This document shows, one piece after another, positions 1 to 12,844 of a stretch of 64,000 nucleotides of DNA. The notes below the pieces were generated by a model. That model ran no database searches. It saw nothing but the letters and a program-made list of their open reading frames with translations, and was not told the DNA's origin. The DNA is from Zhengitettix transpicula. Taxonomy: Eukaryota > Arthropoda > Insecta > Orthoptera > Tetrigidae. Position numbers and translations under genes: made by a program. Each line of letters begins with the position of its first letter. The first letter of the stretch is position 1. The DNA is taken from NCBI GenBank assembly GCA_037074705.1, contig CM073591.1, forward strand, positions 2,410,087-2,474,086. Reading direction: 5' to 3'.

Positions 1-2000
1 TTGTAAAGAGGGAGTACGAGAAAAGTTTGGTATTGAGGTGATTCGGGACGACTAACTGTAGGATACTGCCTTTTGTTCAATTTAATGTTTGTGTGTTTAT
101 TAATAGTATTTAACGGGTACTCAATAGAAATTAAAATGTTCTGGATACTATTTATGTTGAATGGTTTATGAACACATAGGGAACCGTCAGACACAGACAT
201 TCATTTTGAAATATACAGAGATGACGAAGTAACATATAACAGTCATCTCGAAAAGGCGATTGAGAAAGTCTGCACAGCCATCACGAACACTGGTGGACTC
301 AGGTGGTGAAGTCGATATTGCTGTATGGCGCTCCCATAGTTGCATGCGATCTAGCTGGACATCTTGGCTGAGGAATTGCGCAAGAAATCAGAAGGAAAAG
401 AAAACAGGAATGGAATCAATAACACAGTGCCAACGTCGGTGGATAGAGTCATGAAAGGGCCTCATTCCTGACATACCAACACGGAGACTCCACTCATGAC
501 GGCGCATGGATAGTGGACAGCCCCAAGTGCTTGAACCGTGGTGAGGATGAGGAAGACGTTGAACACGCTTTTTTCAAAAGCCCTCATCGTGAAAATCTAA
601 GAAATAGTCATCAGACAAGTGGAACGTTGAGGAGGAGAATAGGAGGAAGAACCACGGCTAATACTGAACTCCAGTTTCGTGGGAAGCAATAATTGGTCAT
701 CGATGGAAAGGGACGTGCTTTTTAGTGGGCCACCATCGCACAATAACGAGTATTGCAGGTGTCTTTTTCAAGATTTTTCACCTACCCTCGTTAAAAAAAA
801 ATAGAGATTAGTAGCTAGTGGAATTCGCAAGACGGGAACTCATTTTCTTCTCGCACTCAGCATCGTTGCGCATCACGTGACGTCATCAGCTGACTGCAAG
901 TAAAGTTCACAACGGAGAGAGACATTCGTTTTCGAATTAAGCTTTTGTTCACTTGTGCATTCTTCCTAGTTTGTATTTTGTTTAATCGTGTTACAAATTA
1001 TAAAGTGAAGTTAAAAATATATCTAGGACTTATTCGTTAATAAAATTTTATCAACGAATAATCCCGGTCTGAATAATAGTGTTTTCAACTTCCCTATATC
1101 ATCTATTTAGATGAGTCTAACTCTAAATTTACAATATTATATATTTTTTTTTTTACTTTTATACTGTCGTCTGCGTATCTCGTCGATATGGATTCCTCCA
1201 TTTTTATCTTTGATTGTAACTTTGCGTATGCTTTAATTTAAGACTTTTAATTTGTGATTTGAAGCGTTGCAGCAACATAATATCTAATTAAAATCCTGAA
1301 TAAAGCAACAAAAAAACGCACTGAAACGTCGTTAAATTGTTATATAAAATATTTTTAAATATCAGTAAAGGTCGTTTAATTTATAATAGTAATAAAACAA
1401 AGTAAAATAAAAATATTATTAATGGATTCAATAAAACGTCAAACCTAAACGTATCCTAACATCTACTCTAGACGTCACAGGGTCGTGCATGACGTGAGTC
1501 GCTCCGCCCCACTTGAATTATTAAGAACCCTTCAGAAAAGGGTTTGTGGATCTATTTCAGTGTAATAGGCAGCTGTCTGTTGACTTGTCCTGTGTGTGTG
1601 TGTGTGTGCTCGATGACGTCAGGGGAGTCAGAAAAGAGAAATTCCTTCAAGCGTAGTATCTGTTACACTACACATATTTTAATAAATTAATTCCGTAATT
1701 TAATACAATCTGATTCTAGTACTTGCTATATTGTCCAAACCGAGCGAGCCCTACTATTAAAGCAGATTAAAGAGAACATAAAAAAACGACATAAAATGCG
1801 ATGCTGAAGACTGTACAGTTGTGTCCAAGCACATCTCACACCTCCTAAGTCATGAATTGCTTGACAAGACTGATGAGTGAAATCCTGATGCAAATTCGCA
1901 TTAAATGTCAAAAATGACACTAATAATTTGAACAAAATACCTTATTGTTATAAAGGAATCAATTTAGGTGGTTTTATTACATACAATATATTTCAACGAG
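1..2000. other. Intergenic, no gene recognised
   Basis: No open frame here resembles a known protein, and no splice-bounded exon was found. Two TGACGTCA octamers occur at 878-885 (inside CACGTGACGTCATCAGCTG, an overlapping E-box and CRE) and 1614-1621. A short (TG)n tract lies at about 1590-1608. The rest is AT-rich sequence without visible structure. Confidence 0.5.
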
Positions 2001-2004
2001 ACCC

Positions 2005-3085
2005 ACAATTGTACGTAGTTAAATTTAACGATCTGGGATACAAATGTCACTCGCCTCAGGCCCGTTGCTCCTCCACATTTCGACTGCAAACCGTCACATT
2101 ATAGTTTCTTATAATTTAACATATATACATTGTAATAAACAAATAATAACTAATTACAAATGGTTGTGGCTAAATAAAAAGATTAATGTGAAAACAATTA
2201 AACAAATTTATTAAGGTTTAATTACAATAATATTATATTTGGAATCTCAGGGTCTTTATCTGGGTTTGATAAATGGGTGAATTGAATTTACAATCATTTA
2301 CATTTAGCTTTTTATTGAAGTTAATTCGTCTGAACCTCGACGAATTTTGTTGCGGACGAAAATAAGATTTAAGATTGAAATTAAATTACAGAACTAAATA
2401 ATTAAATAAGTAAATAATTAACGAAGTGAATAATTAAAGAAACGAAATAATTAAAGAACGATCTGACGTATCTTTTAAAAAGTGGTTTACAATAAATTTT
2501 AGAGTTTTCTACTTACGGCCGCCCAGGTCTGAATTTTGGGTTTTCTGTGCACACGATTTGGGGATATCACTGATTCTACTCATTCGAATTCGAACACACA
2601 GTAGCTGCTCTGGATCTCTGCTATTCTGGAACCTTGATCATCTCATCAGCTAGTTTCCGGACGTCGGTCTCCTGGAAGTCTCTCGATGTTAAAAATTAGT
2701 TCAGTTTGTGAAGCAAAACTTCTGCTTCCAAACTGCGATTTTATAAGTCTCTCTGTCAAACTGTTTACTTGCGTTTTATTTTAAACTATTATATCTCGCC
2801 GTTGGACTCTACCGTTTCGCTTCTCGCCGTTGACTGCCAAAACTTTTTATACTGCAAATTTTCTGAATGGATATCTGCCTGCATCTGTGTCTGCCGTCCA
2901 ACTAACTGTTTCGCTTTTCGCCGTTGACTGCCTGTTCGTCTCGTAGATTTTGAGCGCGTACCGTCTCAACAATGTTTCTTTGTGTCTCGCCGCCCCGCTG
3001 CGGCGTCCGCTTTATACCCAATAATAAGTCCTCTACAATCCAACTTTATAATTATAATAATGGATTAATTACTAATTACTACAAC
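2005..3085 (-). repeat. LTR-like repeat, diverged relative of 54.9-55.9 kb
   Basis: Blocks of this stretch resemble, in the same order, the repeat at 54.9-55.9 kb: a 'tctcagggtcttta' block near 2246, an 'acttacg' block near 2511, and an end rich in 'ttactaattactacaa' near 3065. A direct duplication of about 27 bp containing 'cgccgttgactgcc' occurs near 2810-2930. A decayed LTR of a Gypsy-like element is the inference. No coding domain or clean terminus was seen. Confidence 0.3.
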
Positions 3086-4784
3086 ATGTTTATTCATACA
3101 TTTAAAACTAAAAGTCTGTTTAATTTATATTTTAACGGAATATAATTCAAAACTGTATTACTTATTTAACAATGTAATTTTCAATTTACATTTCCAATTT
3201 ATCACGTAAAATTTACTATTTAGACACATTTAATGTCTGATAAAAGTTATAGATCGAATAATTATAATAAATTTTAATTTGAGCGAAGGGTGAGGAAATG
3301 ATGAAACTGAGGAGGTTCAGGTCTGAGGAAAATTCAGCGCCGTCTCTTCTTCAGCGTCGAGAGGAAGAAATCTAATCTGGACTTTAAATTACTTGACAAT
3401 GGTGAGGTAACATTATTATTTAGATTTTTCGGGTATTCCATTGTCTGGGTAAGTACAAAGGTGAAAAAGACAGAAAAGTGAAAAGAGAAACGCAAAGAAA
3501 CTAATAAAAAGAGAAACACAGGCAGTGTACAAACAAGTTAGGTTAAAGTGACGACGTGAAATATTGTCTAGAACTTCAGAAAAAGACGTAGAGATTTAGT
3601 CCGTCGTTTCGAAGAGTAAGGAAGACTCTGTTCGTCTTCAGGGACAGAATGGAACTCAGACACGCAACATGAGAGACCGTGCGTTCATGGGGGCGGGGTT
3701 ACTAAATTCTGCCGGTTCCTAGAGTGACATCAGTCCCTGTATATGGCATCCGAATGGAAGAAATCTATGATAGGAAGATAGGAAAGTCGTTAACGTGGGG
3801 CTACCGTCCAGAGCCTTTAACAAATCAGAAAGCGCTTTGAAGTTGAAGTTAAAGTTTAATAGACTGAGCCTAGGAGCCTTCACACACCAAGCACAGCGGT
3901 AGCAATTGGCTTTAGAGACTGAGAAAGAGAGAGAAAAACCTTCCCAATTGCAGAGACACTCGTTAGAGGGCGGGGAACCAATCAAAAAGTCCAGATCACG
4001 TGGTCTCTGGCAGGGCCGCTACAAAACCGTTAATCTGGGTCTCTACGGCGTCTCCACTGAAACCCGAAGCGAGTAAAAGTATGCCGAGGTGTGTAACAGA
4101 ACATGAGACGCTCACATCGTTCAGGAGCCAAAGAGAAGTGAAATTCTCACGAGTATACGGAATTAAATTAATCAGAAAGACAAATTAATAAATATATTTG
4201 AATAAAATACCTGTTTACCTGAACAAGTCCAAAAATCGTGAATAAAACGTCGTAAGAACTGATTTGTTTTTGTTTTTATTAATTAATAAATGTTTCTGTC
4301 TTCGGTAATTATTTCTTGTGGCGTCTCTGTAGTGATATTTGTCTGACGTCACGAGCTTCGAGACGTCGTCGACTGCTGCCTGCGATCGCGATACGTGCAT
4401 ATAGTTGGGAAATTTAAGAAGGAGTAGAATCGTAATTTCTGTGCTTAGCTTCCCTCCGTGACTCATGGTGGGCGATCCTCCGTGTGCAATTGAGCGGAAC
4501 TGAGCCTGTTTCGCCCCCTCATGGATCTGTAGCCATAGCAGTGGAAATCCTCCGCACCCTCTGCTTCGCCTTCTCCCTTGCTCGCTGTCTCTGACACCAT
4601 CAAACTCAATGCTAGCTCAGAAAATATAGATCCGTACTTTCTTGAAGGAGCGGACTCGCGCGGAAGGCATTTTATCCCCCGTTAGAGGTGAAACGATCCT
4701 TCCAATTTTATTTTAATAAAACAACAACACAACATTTCAAATAATCTCCAAAATTTTGTAAAGAATTAGGAAAGAAATGAAAAA
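3086..4784. other. Intergenic, no gene recognised
   Basis: Short open frames only, none with recognisable domains. A TGACGTCA octamer lies at 4344-4351 in a locally CpG-rich stretch (about 4340-4400). Nothing else stands out. Confidence 0.45.
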
Positions 4785-4865
4785 ATTATGTCTGATTGAA
4801 AATTAATAATGAGAAAAATAGCCGACAAAAGAAATGATTATATTAATAACACACCTATGGTATTA
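4785..4865 (-). mobile_element. Arm fragment of palindromic Penelope-like family
   Basis: Matches the arm consensus seen complete at 27,032-27,625: 'gtctgattgaaaattaataa', then a shortened 'agccgacaaaagaaatgat' and 'aataacacac'. One arm only, cut before the hammerhead-like core. Confidence 0.5.
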
Positions 4866-5224
4866 TGTACGTGTGGTATTTGCATGATCACTTAGTTTGT
4901 CTGTATTAAGCTATATTTCTTATTATTAATTACGAAAGAACTTAAATAAATCCAAGTTGCCGTAACTTGATATGTACCCATTTACAATGTCGTGCTTTCA
5001 TCTCACTACTTATAAACGTGTAATGATAAAGATACAAAATCGAATGCATACAAGATTCATAGTTAAAATTGTAAGCAAATACAATTAGGATGTTGAATAA
5101 ATATAATCGTAACAAGGAGTACCCACTATTTGACGTTTTCGTTTCTCTACTGTAAAACTAACTAAATAATCTGACTTCTTTTAAAATTAATGTGAGAAGC
5201 GCCAGACTAATAGAAATATTTTAT

Positions 5225-5395
5225 TAATAAGACAGTTAGCAAGATACAGACAAAAGCAATAGAGATAAATAATACGAATACCACACAATTTGCCTTTCTT
5301 CAGGTACAGAAAAAAACGCAAGAAAGACGCAATTGCACAATCTATCTTTATTATTATTAGTTTTCAATCAGACGTAAATGTTTCATTCAGAAGTC
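5225..5395. mobile_element. Compressed copy of palindromic Penelope-like family
   Basis: Contains one arm ('agatacagacaaaagcaata' through 'aataccacacaa') and, after 'tcttcaggtacag', the opposite arm ending 'tttcaatcagacgtaaatg'. The central part is lost. The open frame that covers it (5290-5757) is a chance frame in repeat and (TATG)n sequence near 5620-5642. Confidence 0.5.
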
Positions 5396-5399
5396 ATTT

Positions 5400-6240
5400 T
5401 TTATCCGATTTAATACATCATAGAAACAATGAACATAAAAACAATTTCAAATTTAACGCGCTAAACACATTTACTATTTTTTTTAAAAAAAAATTCTATT
5501 CGCAACAATGTAAATATTATTCCAGATTTATGAGCAAAGTGTTACGTTTACATCCAACGTTTTTGCCATTAATCTCAAAAATGGCAGCAATCTATCTATA
5601 TAATAAAAATGGCTGTATATTTGTATGTATGTATGTATGTATTTACGTTGTTCTTTATACAAATTTTATCGCGTGGACAGAATGCAACAAAAATTGGTAT
5701 ACGTATTCTGCCAAAATCAAGAACCGGTACTGTGGGGGTGAAAAACCCATAGCATAAAGGTGGAAAGAATTATAATTTTAAAAAGTGATCATTAAGTGAT
5801 AAATTACTGCGTGCCAATATATCATGACGTCACGCGACAGAGAGAGACGTTACTACGCGACGAACAAAGGAAATAGTTCGATTTTTCCGTAATGAAATGA
5901 AGCAGAAATATTTTCATTGAATAAAAGTATAATTCTATCCAGTAATACTCCATCGAGTGATAATAAAAAACAATATATTAAATACTTTACAATCGTTGCG
6001 GAAAATGTTAGTTAATTTAGTGAGTGCAATATGGCCACCATTTCTTTACATTTGGAATGTAGCTATCAATTTCATAAATTCAATCTTTCGTAATGTCTGA
6101 AGACTGCAATATTCAAGGAGTATATTTATGTATTGGTAAAGAAATTCGGAGGTATTTTTGTTGAGATTGATGCAATAAAATTTAATGTATTTTATAGCTG
6201 TTCAATTAAAGCACTATTGGTCGAAATTGTGTACGGAACT
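5400..6240. other. Intergenic, AT-rich
   Basis: Holds a (TATG)n microsatellite (about 5620-5642) and a TGACGTCA octamer at 5825-5832. No exon or RNA gene was recognised. Confidence 0.4.
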
Positions 6241-6244
6241 AGGA

Positions 6245-6350
6245 ATAGTTAGATTTAGGTTGTGTCTTCTTGACTAAAGATTAATATAGAATTAAATTCT
6301 TTTTCGAGTTTATATAAATAAGACACGGGCAACGCCGGGCACCCAGCTAG
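6245..6350 (+). mobile_element. Helitron-like 3' terminus
   Basis: The stretch ends in a short hairpin (gggcaacgccggg), then 'cacccagctag' and T. Helitrons are known to end with a small hairpin followed by CTRR (here CTAG, 6347-6350) and to insert between A and T. The preceding block 'aaagattaatatagaattaa' recurs at 39,745 and, in variant form, at 16,010 and 23,695, so this is one repeat family. No Rep/helicase frame is attached. Confidence 0.6.
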
Positions 6351-6589
6351 TAATTTAAATAAATTTGTTGTTCCCATTGCTTCTTTAAAATTCAAAAATA
6401 CTCTCTGTATAGCTAAACGCGATAGGACTGGTATAGACACAACGAGTACTTCGTGGGATCCAGGAATTCCTTGGAGACCGTGACGCAAGCCACAAGGCTC
6501 TGTGATTGGTCGTTTTACACCTCATTTACATCTGTGACCTACTGAACTTTTTGTTGCTTTTTTGTTTCATCAACTGACTAGTGCAGGAG

Positions 6590-7090
6590 CGGATAACTGC
6601 AAACAACTGCCTTTGTGGGCACTAAGGAACTTCTGAGTAAGCATAAGAAACAACATGTCTTTGTAAGCATTCAAGATTCTTTGAGTAAGCATAATAGATA
6701 AACAAGACTGCTGAGTAAGGGGCACGTGTTGATGACGAGGCTCTGTGAAGAAGGTCCCTCCTCTTACACAGAGCGGGAGATCTTTTGAACACTTGTATAA
6801 AAAGGCCGGGTTTCTCTGATAGAAGGGAAGCTGTGCATATTACATCAACGCGGTACATATGCCACTCTGTCTTCTGTTTTCATGTTATTGTCTTAGCTCT
6901 AGGCTGTAGACTAAGGTTAATAAAACTTCTTTCTTATTCTAATGGACTAAAGCCTCATGTTATTTCTATAAGCCTTTAAGCTATTATAGCGCGCACTCCG
7001 CACCGAAGTTTCAATTTCTTCTTAAATATCTCGTGGCAACGAGACCAGGAGAAATTCGATTATTATATGGTGGCAGCGGTGGGATCTTAA
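6590..7090 (+). mobile_element. Solo LTR-like segment with primer-binding site
   Basis: A TATA box (TATAAAAA, 6796-6803), a polyadenylation signal (AATAAA, 6919-6924), and then 'tggtggcagcggtgggatc' at 7068-7086 occur in the order expected of a 5' LTR followed by a tRNA primer-binding site. The left boundary is not defined, and no gag or pol frame follows; another repeat begins by 7130. The LTR interpretation is inference. Confidence 0.4.
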
Positions 7091-7127
7091 CCACCGAGGC
7101 CAGAAGAAAGAATTTTATTATTACATT

Positions 7128-7236
7128 AGCACCTGAAGAAACGTCGCGTGGTATTTATATTATCACTTCTTTTGACTGTATTTGGCTATCTTTTTTAATA
7201 TTAATTTTTTTAATTAGACGTAAATTTTTTCATTGT
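7128..7236 (+). mobile_element. Arm of palindromic Penelope-like family
   Basis: Reads 'cacctgaagaaacgtcgcgt', then 'ggtatttatattatcacttc', 'tttggctatctttttt' and 'ttagacgtaaatttttt', the arm consensus of this family. The stem-loop between CTGAAGA and the downstream part is deleted. Confidence 0.55.
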
Positions 7237-7239
7237 TAA

Positions 7240-9159
7240 ATAAGGGATCTTGATTGCGGGGTACGGAAGATGAAGATCAACAGCATAATGTGCTTTCTGT
7301 ACGAGACTGGAACAAATTGAGTCGGGCTATGGAATTGCAGTTGCTGCGAATGTCGAGGAAACTCACGTAAACCGTGTCGTTAGGAAGCTGTCAAACACAC
7401 TCCATTTTGTATTCAAACCTTAAAGGGTTAGAGCGAAACTCGGGCATTGGCATGTAAATCCTTCATCCACCCCATTCTCGGGTCTGCTGGACACATACAG
7501 GAACCATCTTACAGAATACCTATAAAAAAATACAAAGAAACGCTGCATAGCGAGACATCGGAGGACATGGGAACGACAAAGTTATTAAATTAGAATGGGA
7601 ATTTCTAGAAACGAGGCGAAGGAATTCCAGAGGTTCTGCACTGTTCCAAGATGTTGGGTAGATTATCCCACCTACCTCACCTTCGTCGCTATCAGACCTT
7701 CTCTGTTTCACATTTTATATTCTTCATATTTCTCTTGTTTCGTAATTATTCTTGTTATATCTTCCTTCTTCTTTGACGTGCATCATCTGTTCCTCCATTG
7801 TGAGCCTTCTCTTCCCAAAATTTTCATCCAGGCAATGGAAACCCCGATAACATCTAGTAATGACCGTGGAGGTTATACTATGTTAATACTACAGCTTTCG
7901 TATTGTATCTGTTGTGTTTCTTGTAACCGACTTTCAACTCATTTATTGTGATGACGTCACGTCCATTAAAGTTCGACGATAATGGCTGTATAACTATCCC
8001 CCGGTCCTAGTTCAAGAGTTTTCACTGAAGTTGAATCGTCCTGTACTGACGTCGGTATTTTGTTTGTTTCGGCGGAACATAATTTATTTCCTATTCTATT
8101 TTTTTTGCCTCTCTCAAGCCCTTCTCGAATTTGCCTGAAGTAAAACGTGCACGGAATTTTCTGGTCATAAATATTTCTGTGTTTGTCTCTGAGAGAGAAG
8201 TTGACAGGTTTCTGGCGTTGCTCATGGCACAATAGTTGGCCATTACGTCTCCCACTCTGTCTGTGCCTCGAAATAATTTATAAGTCACACGACACGCGCA
8301 AACTCAATACCGACAAAATTCCCCGATTTTTTGATTTTTTAATTCACCTCACGCAAGAACAGAAAGCAACAACAGGAATAAATACATATACGAAAAAAAC
8401 CTGCAGCAGTCTACTTCATTTTTCCCCGCTCGGCTCCGCCCCTAACCGCCTCCAGAATTATTTTTTAACTTTTTTTAGAAAAACTGTTGTGTGTGTGTGT
8501 GAGTTCTGTTAGGCGTCTGGGTTAAATGAAAATTTAATTCACGGGCATGTTTGTTTGTGCTTTTATTTAGTTGTGTTCCATCTGCTTCGAATTCTGTTTC
8601 CCTGCCTTCTCCACTTTTGTGTTGGTGTTGTTACTGACCTGCCCGCTGTAGGAGGAACTGTCACTGTATTACAGTAGGGCCAACACACGGAGAGAAAAAA
8701 TAACAAAAAGGCTTCTATCTCACCTGTCTATGCATTTATATGTATAAAAACCTTTGCGACATTTTATATTTATTTTCAGGGTCCCGAAATAAATATAAAA
8801 TGGCCTAAAAACAAAAACGGCTCGAAGCAAATAAAAATGTCCTTCAAAATGACCGTCGCAAAGGGTATTAAATTTAAAAAATGTTTGAAAACGACACATC
8901 AGTCTCGTGATCCTTGAGACGTAAGACAGTGCGTGACGTCACGAGATGCGCGCGCAGACTTGCTCAGTCAACAGCCACTGTCAGTTTCACTTGTGTAAGT
9001 TAAAAGGAAAAACAAGATACTACATCCTTATATACTTATATATTTTCTATATTTGTAAACAGAGGAGGACAACGTTCACACAAAACCTAGGACAGGTGGC
9101 AGCTTGTTACTAGAACAGTTTTCCTTAACCTGCTATCACGTGGAAATTTTTTTTATACT
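7240..9159. other. Intergenic with a small palindrome
   Basis: No gene recognised. A hairpin-like palindrome lies at about 8747-8805: 'ttttatatttatttt' faces 'aaataaatataaaa', with 'tttgcgac' and 'gtcgcaaa' as outer arms (8753 and 8865). TGACGTCA occurs at 7952-7959 and 8934-8941. Confidence 0.4.
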
Positions 9160-9161
9160 AT

Positions 9162-9535
9162 CTGCGTGCCCGGGTTATCATGTTTGAACTCAGCAACACC
9201 CGTAACCTCGGATTTAACTCCAATCTGGGTTGTTTTTGTTTTATTTTTGTGTACCTCTCCTCGACCCCTAAGGGTGCTCCCCTCCAATGTCACAAGGGGT
9301 TGCAATTATACACAAACAAAATTGGGAGAAATCATGCACATTTACCCCAAAAAGTATTCTTTCGCATCCTTTGAAAATTACTGTCTCTGCCCCTGAGGGT
9401 GGTAGACGTGTTTTCCGACCCACAGTGTTCGTTTCCGGTTCGAACGGAACACGTGTACGAAATTTGGTTACATTAGCACCACGGGTTTAGATTTGTATGT
9501 GGAACACACACACACACAATCGTACAGTCTATCTT
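9162..9535 (-). mobile_element. Helitron-like non-autonomous element
   Basis: Read on the minus strand, it starts with a (TG)n tract and 'aaatctaaacccg', contains the G-rich internal unit ('aagggtgctcccctccaatg' on the plus strand near 9267), and ends near 9165 at 'cccgggca'. The same order of blocks is seen at 33,275-34,202, 44,455-45,060 and 63,690-64,000. No protein is encoded. Confidence 0.55.
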
Positions 9536-11090
9536 ATTTATTACAAGATTTTATTCCACTATGACGAAATAGTAAGAGAAATATTCCAAATTCTCTTGTA
9601 ATGCGTTATTCTAGGTCCTCAGTTAAATGTTCTGCAACCCACACTATACGCGGTAAAAAGTAAAATGAAATTTAAACAGGCCGTAATAGAAGCCATAAAG
9701 AAAGGAAAGGAATGGAAGACAGGAAGCTAATATGATAAAGTTAGCAAATGAATTGGATCACCTTCATGAAGGAAGAAAATAAGTGGTGAGAAAGAAGGAA
9801 AGGATAAATGAGGGGAAGCATTGGGAAGGAAGAATGGAGAATAATTTGATGGTAATTTGTAGATGAGATTAGAGGAATAACTCGATATAGGAGACGACAG
9901 AAATTATTCGCTTACCTGTAATAGACAGCAACGCCTCCTAGAAACCAAAGCGACGTAGTCCGTGAAAGCCCTGTCATGCGAAACGTAATTAGGTCAGACT
10001 GGAGCAAATCTGATTTTAGCGGTGGGTTGGCCAGCCTGCGGTCCAGACTTCCTTCGACAGCACGCAAATTACCTACAAGCGCAACGTTCCTCACTTTATG
10101 TTATCTACTACGGTCGGAAACTTTCTGATAAACGAGTTTGTGAGCGTGATTGTAAAGGGAGAGGGTGGAATAAAGGAGTAAATGCTAAGGAGGGTAGCGG
10201 TGAGCAAAGCGCTTTTCTTTAAGGGAAAACATCAAAGAGCGAGGAAAAGCAGTTATTAATCTTTGTACCTTCCAGGAGAACATTACAGTCAGCGTGCCAC
10301 TGGAGTTAAATCATCCCTAAGGCAGGGGAAGAAAAAAATATAAAGGAGGCAACCATATTTTATTCTCTTAATGTTAATTACTTACAGCCTGCGCATTGTT
10401 ACCTCCTTCCTCTGTAGCTCTGGACGTTTTATTGCATTTCTCAACCGTCGTCTAGTTTTTATTTCATCGTACATGAATTATTATTATTTATCATCCTCGT
10501 AAGCTGTGATTGTAGACTCGCCTCACTATTTTTGTTTCTCTTTTATAAATTATTCCCGCTAGTTCTACTCCTCCACACGGATAAATATATCCAACTCGAG
10601 CTGAATATAAAGTGCCACGCCATCAACTTTGATGGCCGATTTCCCCTTTAATAGCCAAGGGATAGCAAGTGCCCCCGGGACGTAATTTAAGGATCCTACC
10701 TGGCATTAGATTAAATGTGATGCAGTGCAAAACAATGATCCGGGATCCCGGACTCTCTACACGGGAAACAGGCCGAATTTAGTTTCTACGTCTTTTCCTG
10801 AACTTCACGCCACCTTTTTAACCTAACTTGTTTCTGGCACACTGCCTCTTTATTTCTGTTTTTCTTGTTTTATTTGTTTTCTTCGCTTGGAGTAAATTAG
10901 TACATATTTTTTCTGATCTTCTAGACTATTTTTACGTTTTCACTTTAAACTGCACCTTTCTTTCTGTTTTATTTTTTTCTTTGCTTTCCTTTGCCTTTTT
11001 TTCACTTTTTTTTGTTCACGTTTCTACTCTAAGGCAATGGATTACAGGAATAATATAAATAATAATAACAGGAGGTAGCGGATTTATTTT
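9536..11090. other. Intergenic; possible fragment of A-tailed family near 10.6-10.7 kb
   Basis: No gene recognised. At 10,635-10,705 'ccctttaatagcc', 'gcccccggga' and 'taaggatcctacc' match pieces of the A-tailed retroposon family in the right order, so a degraded copy is likely. 10,800-11,040 is T-rich with a low-complexity open frame. Confidence 0.4.
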
Positions 11091-11094
11091 ATGT

Positions 11095-11205
11095 GGGTAC
11101 GCTGCAGTCCCGACTCCATGCCTTGACCGGATTGGTCGACTGGTCCAATAGGAACAACGAACAACTCTTGGCGCATACCAAACGCCTGCCTACACCCCTC
11201 AAAGC
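11095..11205 (-). mobile_element. Fragment of A-tailed retroposon family
   Basis: 'tgccttgaccgg', 'gtcgactggtccaatagga' and 'acaactcttg' match the middle of the family copies at 30,755-31,190 and 53,475-53,915. The A-tail end is missing. Confidence 0.5.
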
Positions 11206-11209
11206 CTGC

Positions 11210-12015
11210 CAGGATTTATGTGAACGTTAACTTACATTTTGTTGGCTTAGAACCAAGGGCAGGAAAATCCAAAAGGTGTAATTTACCTGGATTATGTATT
11301 GAATAGTCTATTTAAGGGAATTAGATATATATTTGTAACAAAAGTAAAGACAGAGGAAGCCCTTTACACCTACGTGCGCAAAGCTGCCGGTTCTGGCCTA
11401 GAGTTTAATCATATATTTATTTCCAAATATGTCTCTTGTCGTCTACGATGAAAGATGAACCAATTATGCATTAAATAAAGTATGGCTTCGGAACCTAGGT
11501 TCATCACAGGTTTTCACGGTCATTTCAAAATGGCGGTTTTTTAATTATCCCCAGGAAAGGTAATCGACAACTTTGTCGATTTATAGAAAGTCACTAGAGG
11601 AGGATACACTCGTGATTTGGACGTCATATGAAAGTATAAGGTTACTTGCCCCGTGCAGCGCTGGCGGTGCTTCTTATCGTCGTCAACTTTTCTACAATTA
11701 AGAGACCTTTACTCCGGAGAGATGAACAATGGGATAGAATTTCATTTTACGTCTATAAATTTGTGGTTGAGTGAAGCAACCTTGTACAGTGCTGCATTCT
11801 GTAGGTTAGGTTCCTTAAGAAGCTCACTTCAGAGAAACTGGAGGGTAGTTTTGGTAGGATCGTTAGGTTTTCCACGTCACACAACGTTCAGACAATCCAC
11901 AGCGCGCCACTCACTCGACTCTCCACAGCCATCCACTCCTCTCCACAGTCGTCACAGCAAGTGCTGTTTATCGTTAATTATTTTTGTTGCTTAAAATTAT
12001 TTTGTGGAAGAGACT
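11210..12015. other. Intergenic, no gene recognised
   Basis: A 113-codon frame at 11,653-11,994 has no recognisable domain and no supporting splice signals. Nothing else was seen. Confidence 0.35.
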
Positions 12016-12019
12016 AACT

Positions 12020-12182
12020 TTTATATGTGGAAAAATTCATCGCGGAAGTTGAGCAACGAGCTTGTTTATGGGACTTGAAAGGAAAAGATTAAATGAATAA
12101 ATGTTTAAAAAACAAGATGCTCGGACGGAGCAAACTGGAGAATGCTTCACGTCACTGGATTTGGAGGGGAAAAAAGAGAGAA
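12020..12182 (+). pseudogene. MADF-domain relic (exon-like)
   Basis: In one frame the translation reads EKFIAEVEQRACLWD, then LKGKD, which fits the start of the MADF (Myb/SANT-like, Adf-1 type) domain: a hydrophobic FI, then E, then LWD, then a KD motif. MADF proteins are DNA-binding factors and are also carried by PIF/Harbinger transposons. A stop codon (TAA) sits where the family usually has an aromatic residue after KD, so the copy is broken. The segment runs into AGAGAA|GTAAGT at 12,182/12,183, a good splice-donor match, which suggests an exon origin. Host gene versus transposon origin cannot be decided here. Confidence 0.4.
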
Positions 12183-12371
12183 GTAAGTAACAATTTTTAC
12201 CTCTATATTATTTAAATGGGCTACAAAAACATTATTTCTGTATTAGCCAATACGATCACATATTATTATGATGCGTAATTAGTAAGAACACAACGAGCTT
12301 ATTCAATGAGTTGGCAATTTAACAAATAAATTTATTCATAAATAAATAAACATTAGCCAATTGTTTGCCAG

Positions 12372-12486
12372 AAAAAAGATTTTATTAATGTAAAATTAAA
12401 CGTTTCATCCCTTATTTTTGTGCCTGCCGAGGCCGAAATTACTTTTGAAAATTATGAAACGTTGTTGAATTTTACATTAATAATTT
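12372..12486. mobile_element. Short inverted pair of Penelope-like termini
   Basis: 'ttattaatgtaaaattaaac' (near 12,382) faces 'gaaacgttgttgaattttac' (near 12,457) across about 50 bp. The same AAACGTTGTTTAATTTT-type end occurs at 34,915 and 59,740, where hammerhead-like motifs adjoin it. The two ends are opposed, as in the other palindromic copies. Confidence 0.4.
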
Positions 12487-12844
12487 TTTAAATTAAAATG
12501 TTTATTTATTTATTATTTTTCTCAATAGTCAGAATACATATTTCTATATATCATACATAAATTTATTTATACTTACCATTTGGGCGTAGATCTAAGTAAA
12601 TACTAGTTGGAGAGTTGGATTAAAATTTAAATTGTTTTATACTTATATTTTATGCATTCGGCAGGATCCACCGAAATAATCAGCAAACTGTCAAATCAAA
12701 GTTTCTTGATTTCTCATAAGTGACTAGGGGCAACGTGTCCTCCAGTCGCAAACCATCCCGAGGTCTCACATCATTGCGTACCTCTACTCAAGCTTCAACT
12801 ATTTTAACGGTAAATTTATCGTTAGCATTAATAGGACGATGAAA

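Noticed and set aside
5290..5757. 155-codon plus frame
   Set aside because: It crosses a palindromic repeat copy and a (TATG)n tract; no domain and poly-Lys/Ile composition typical of AT-rich noise.
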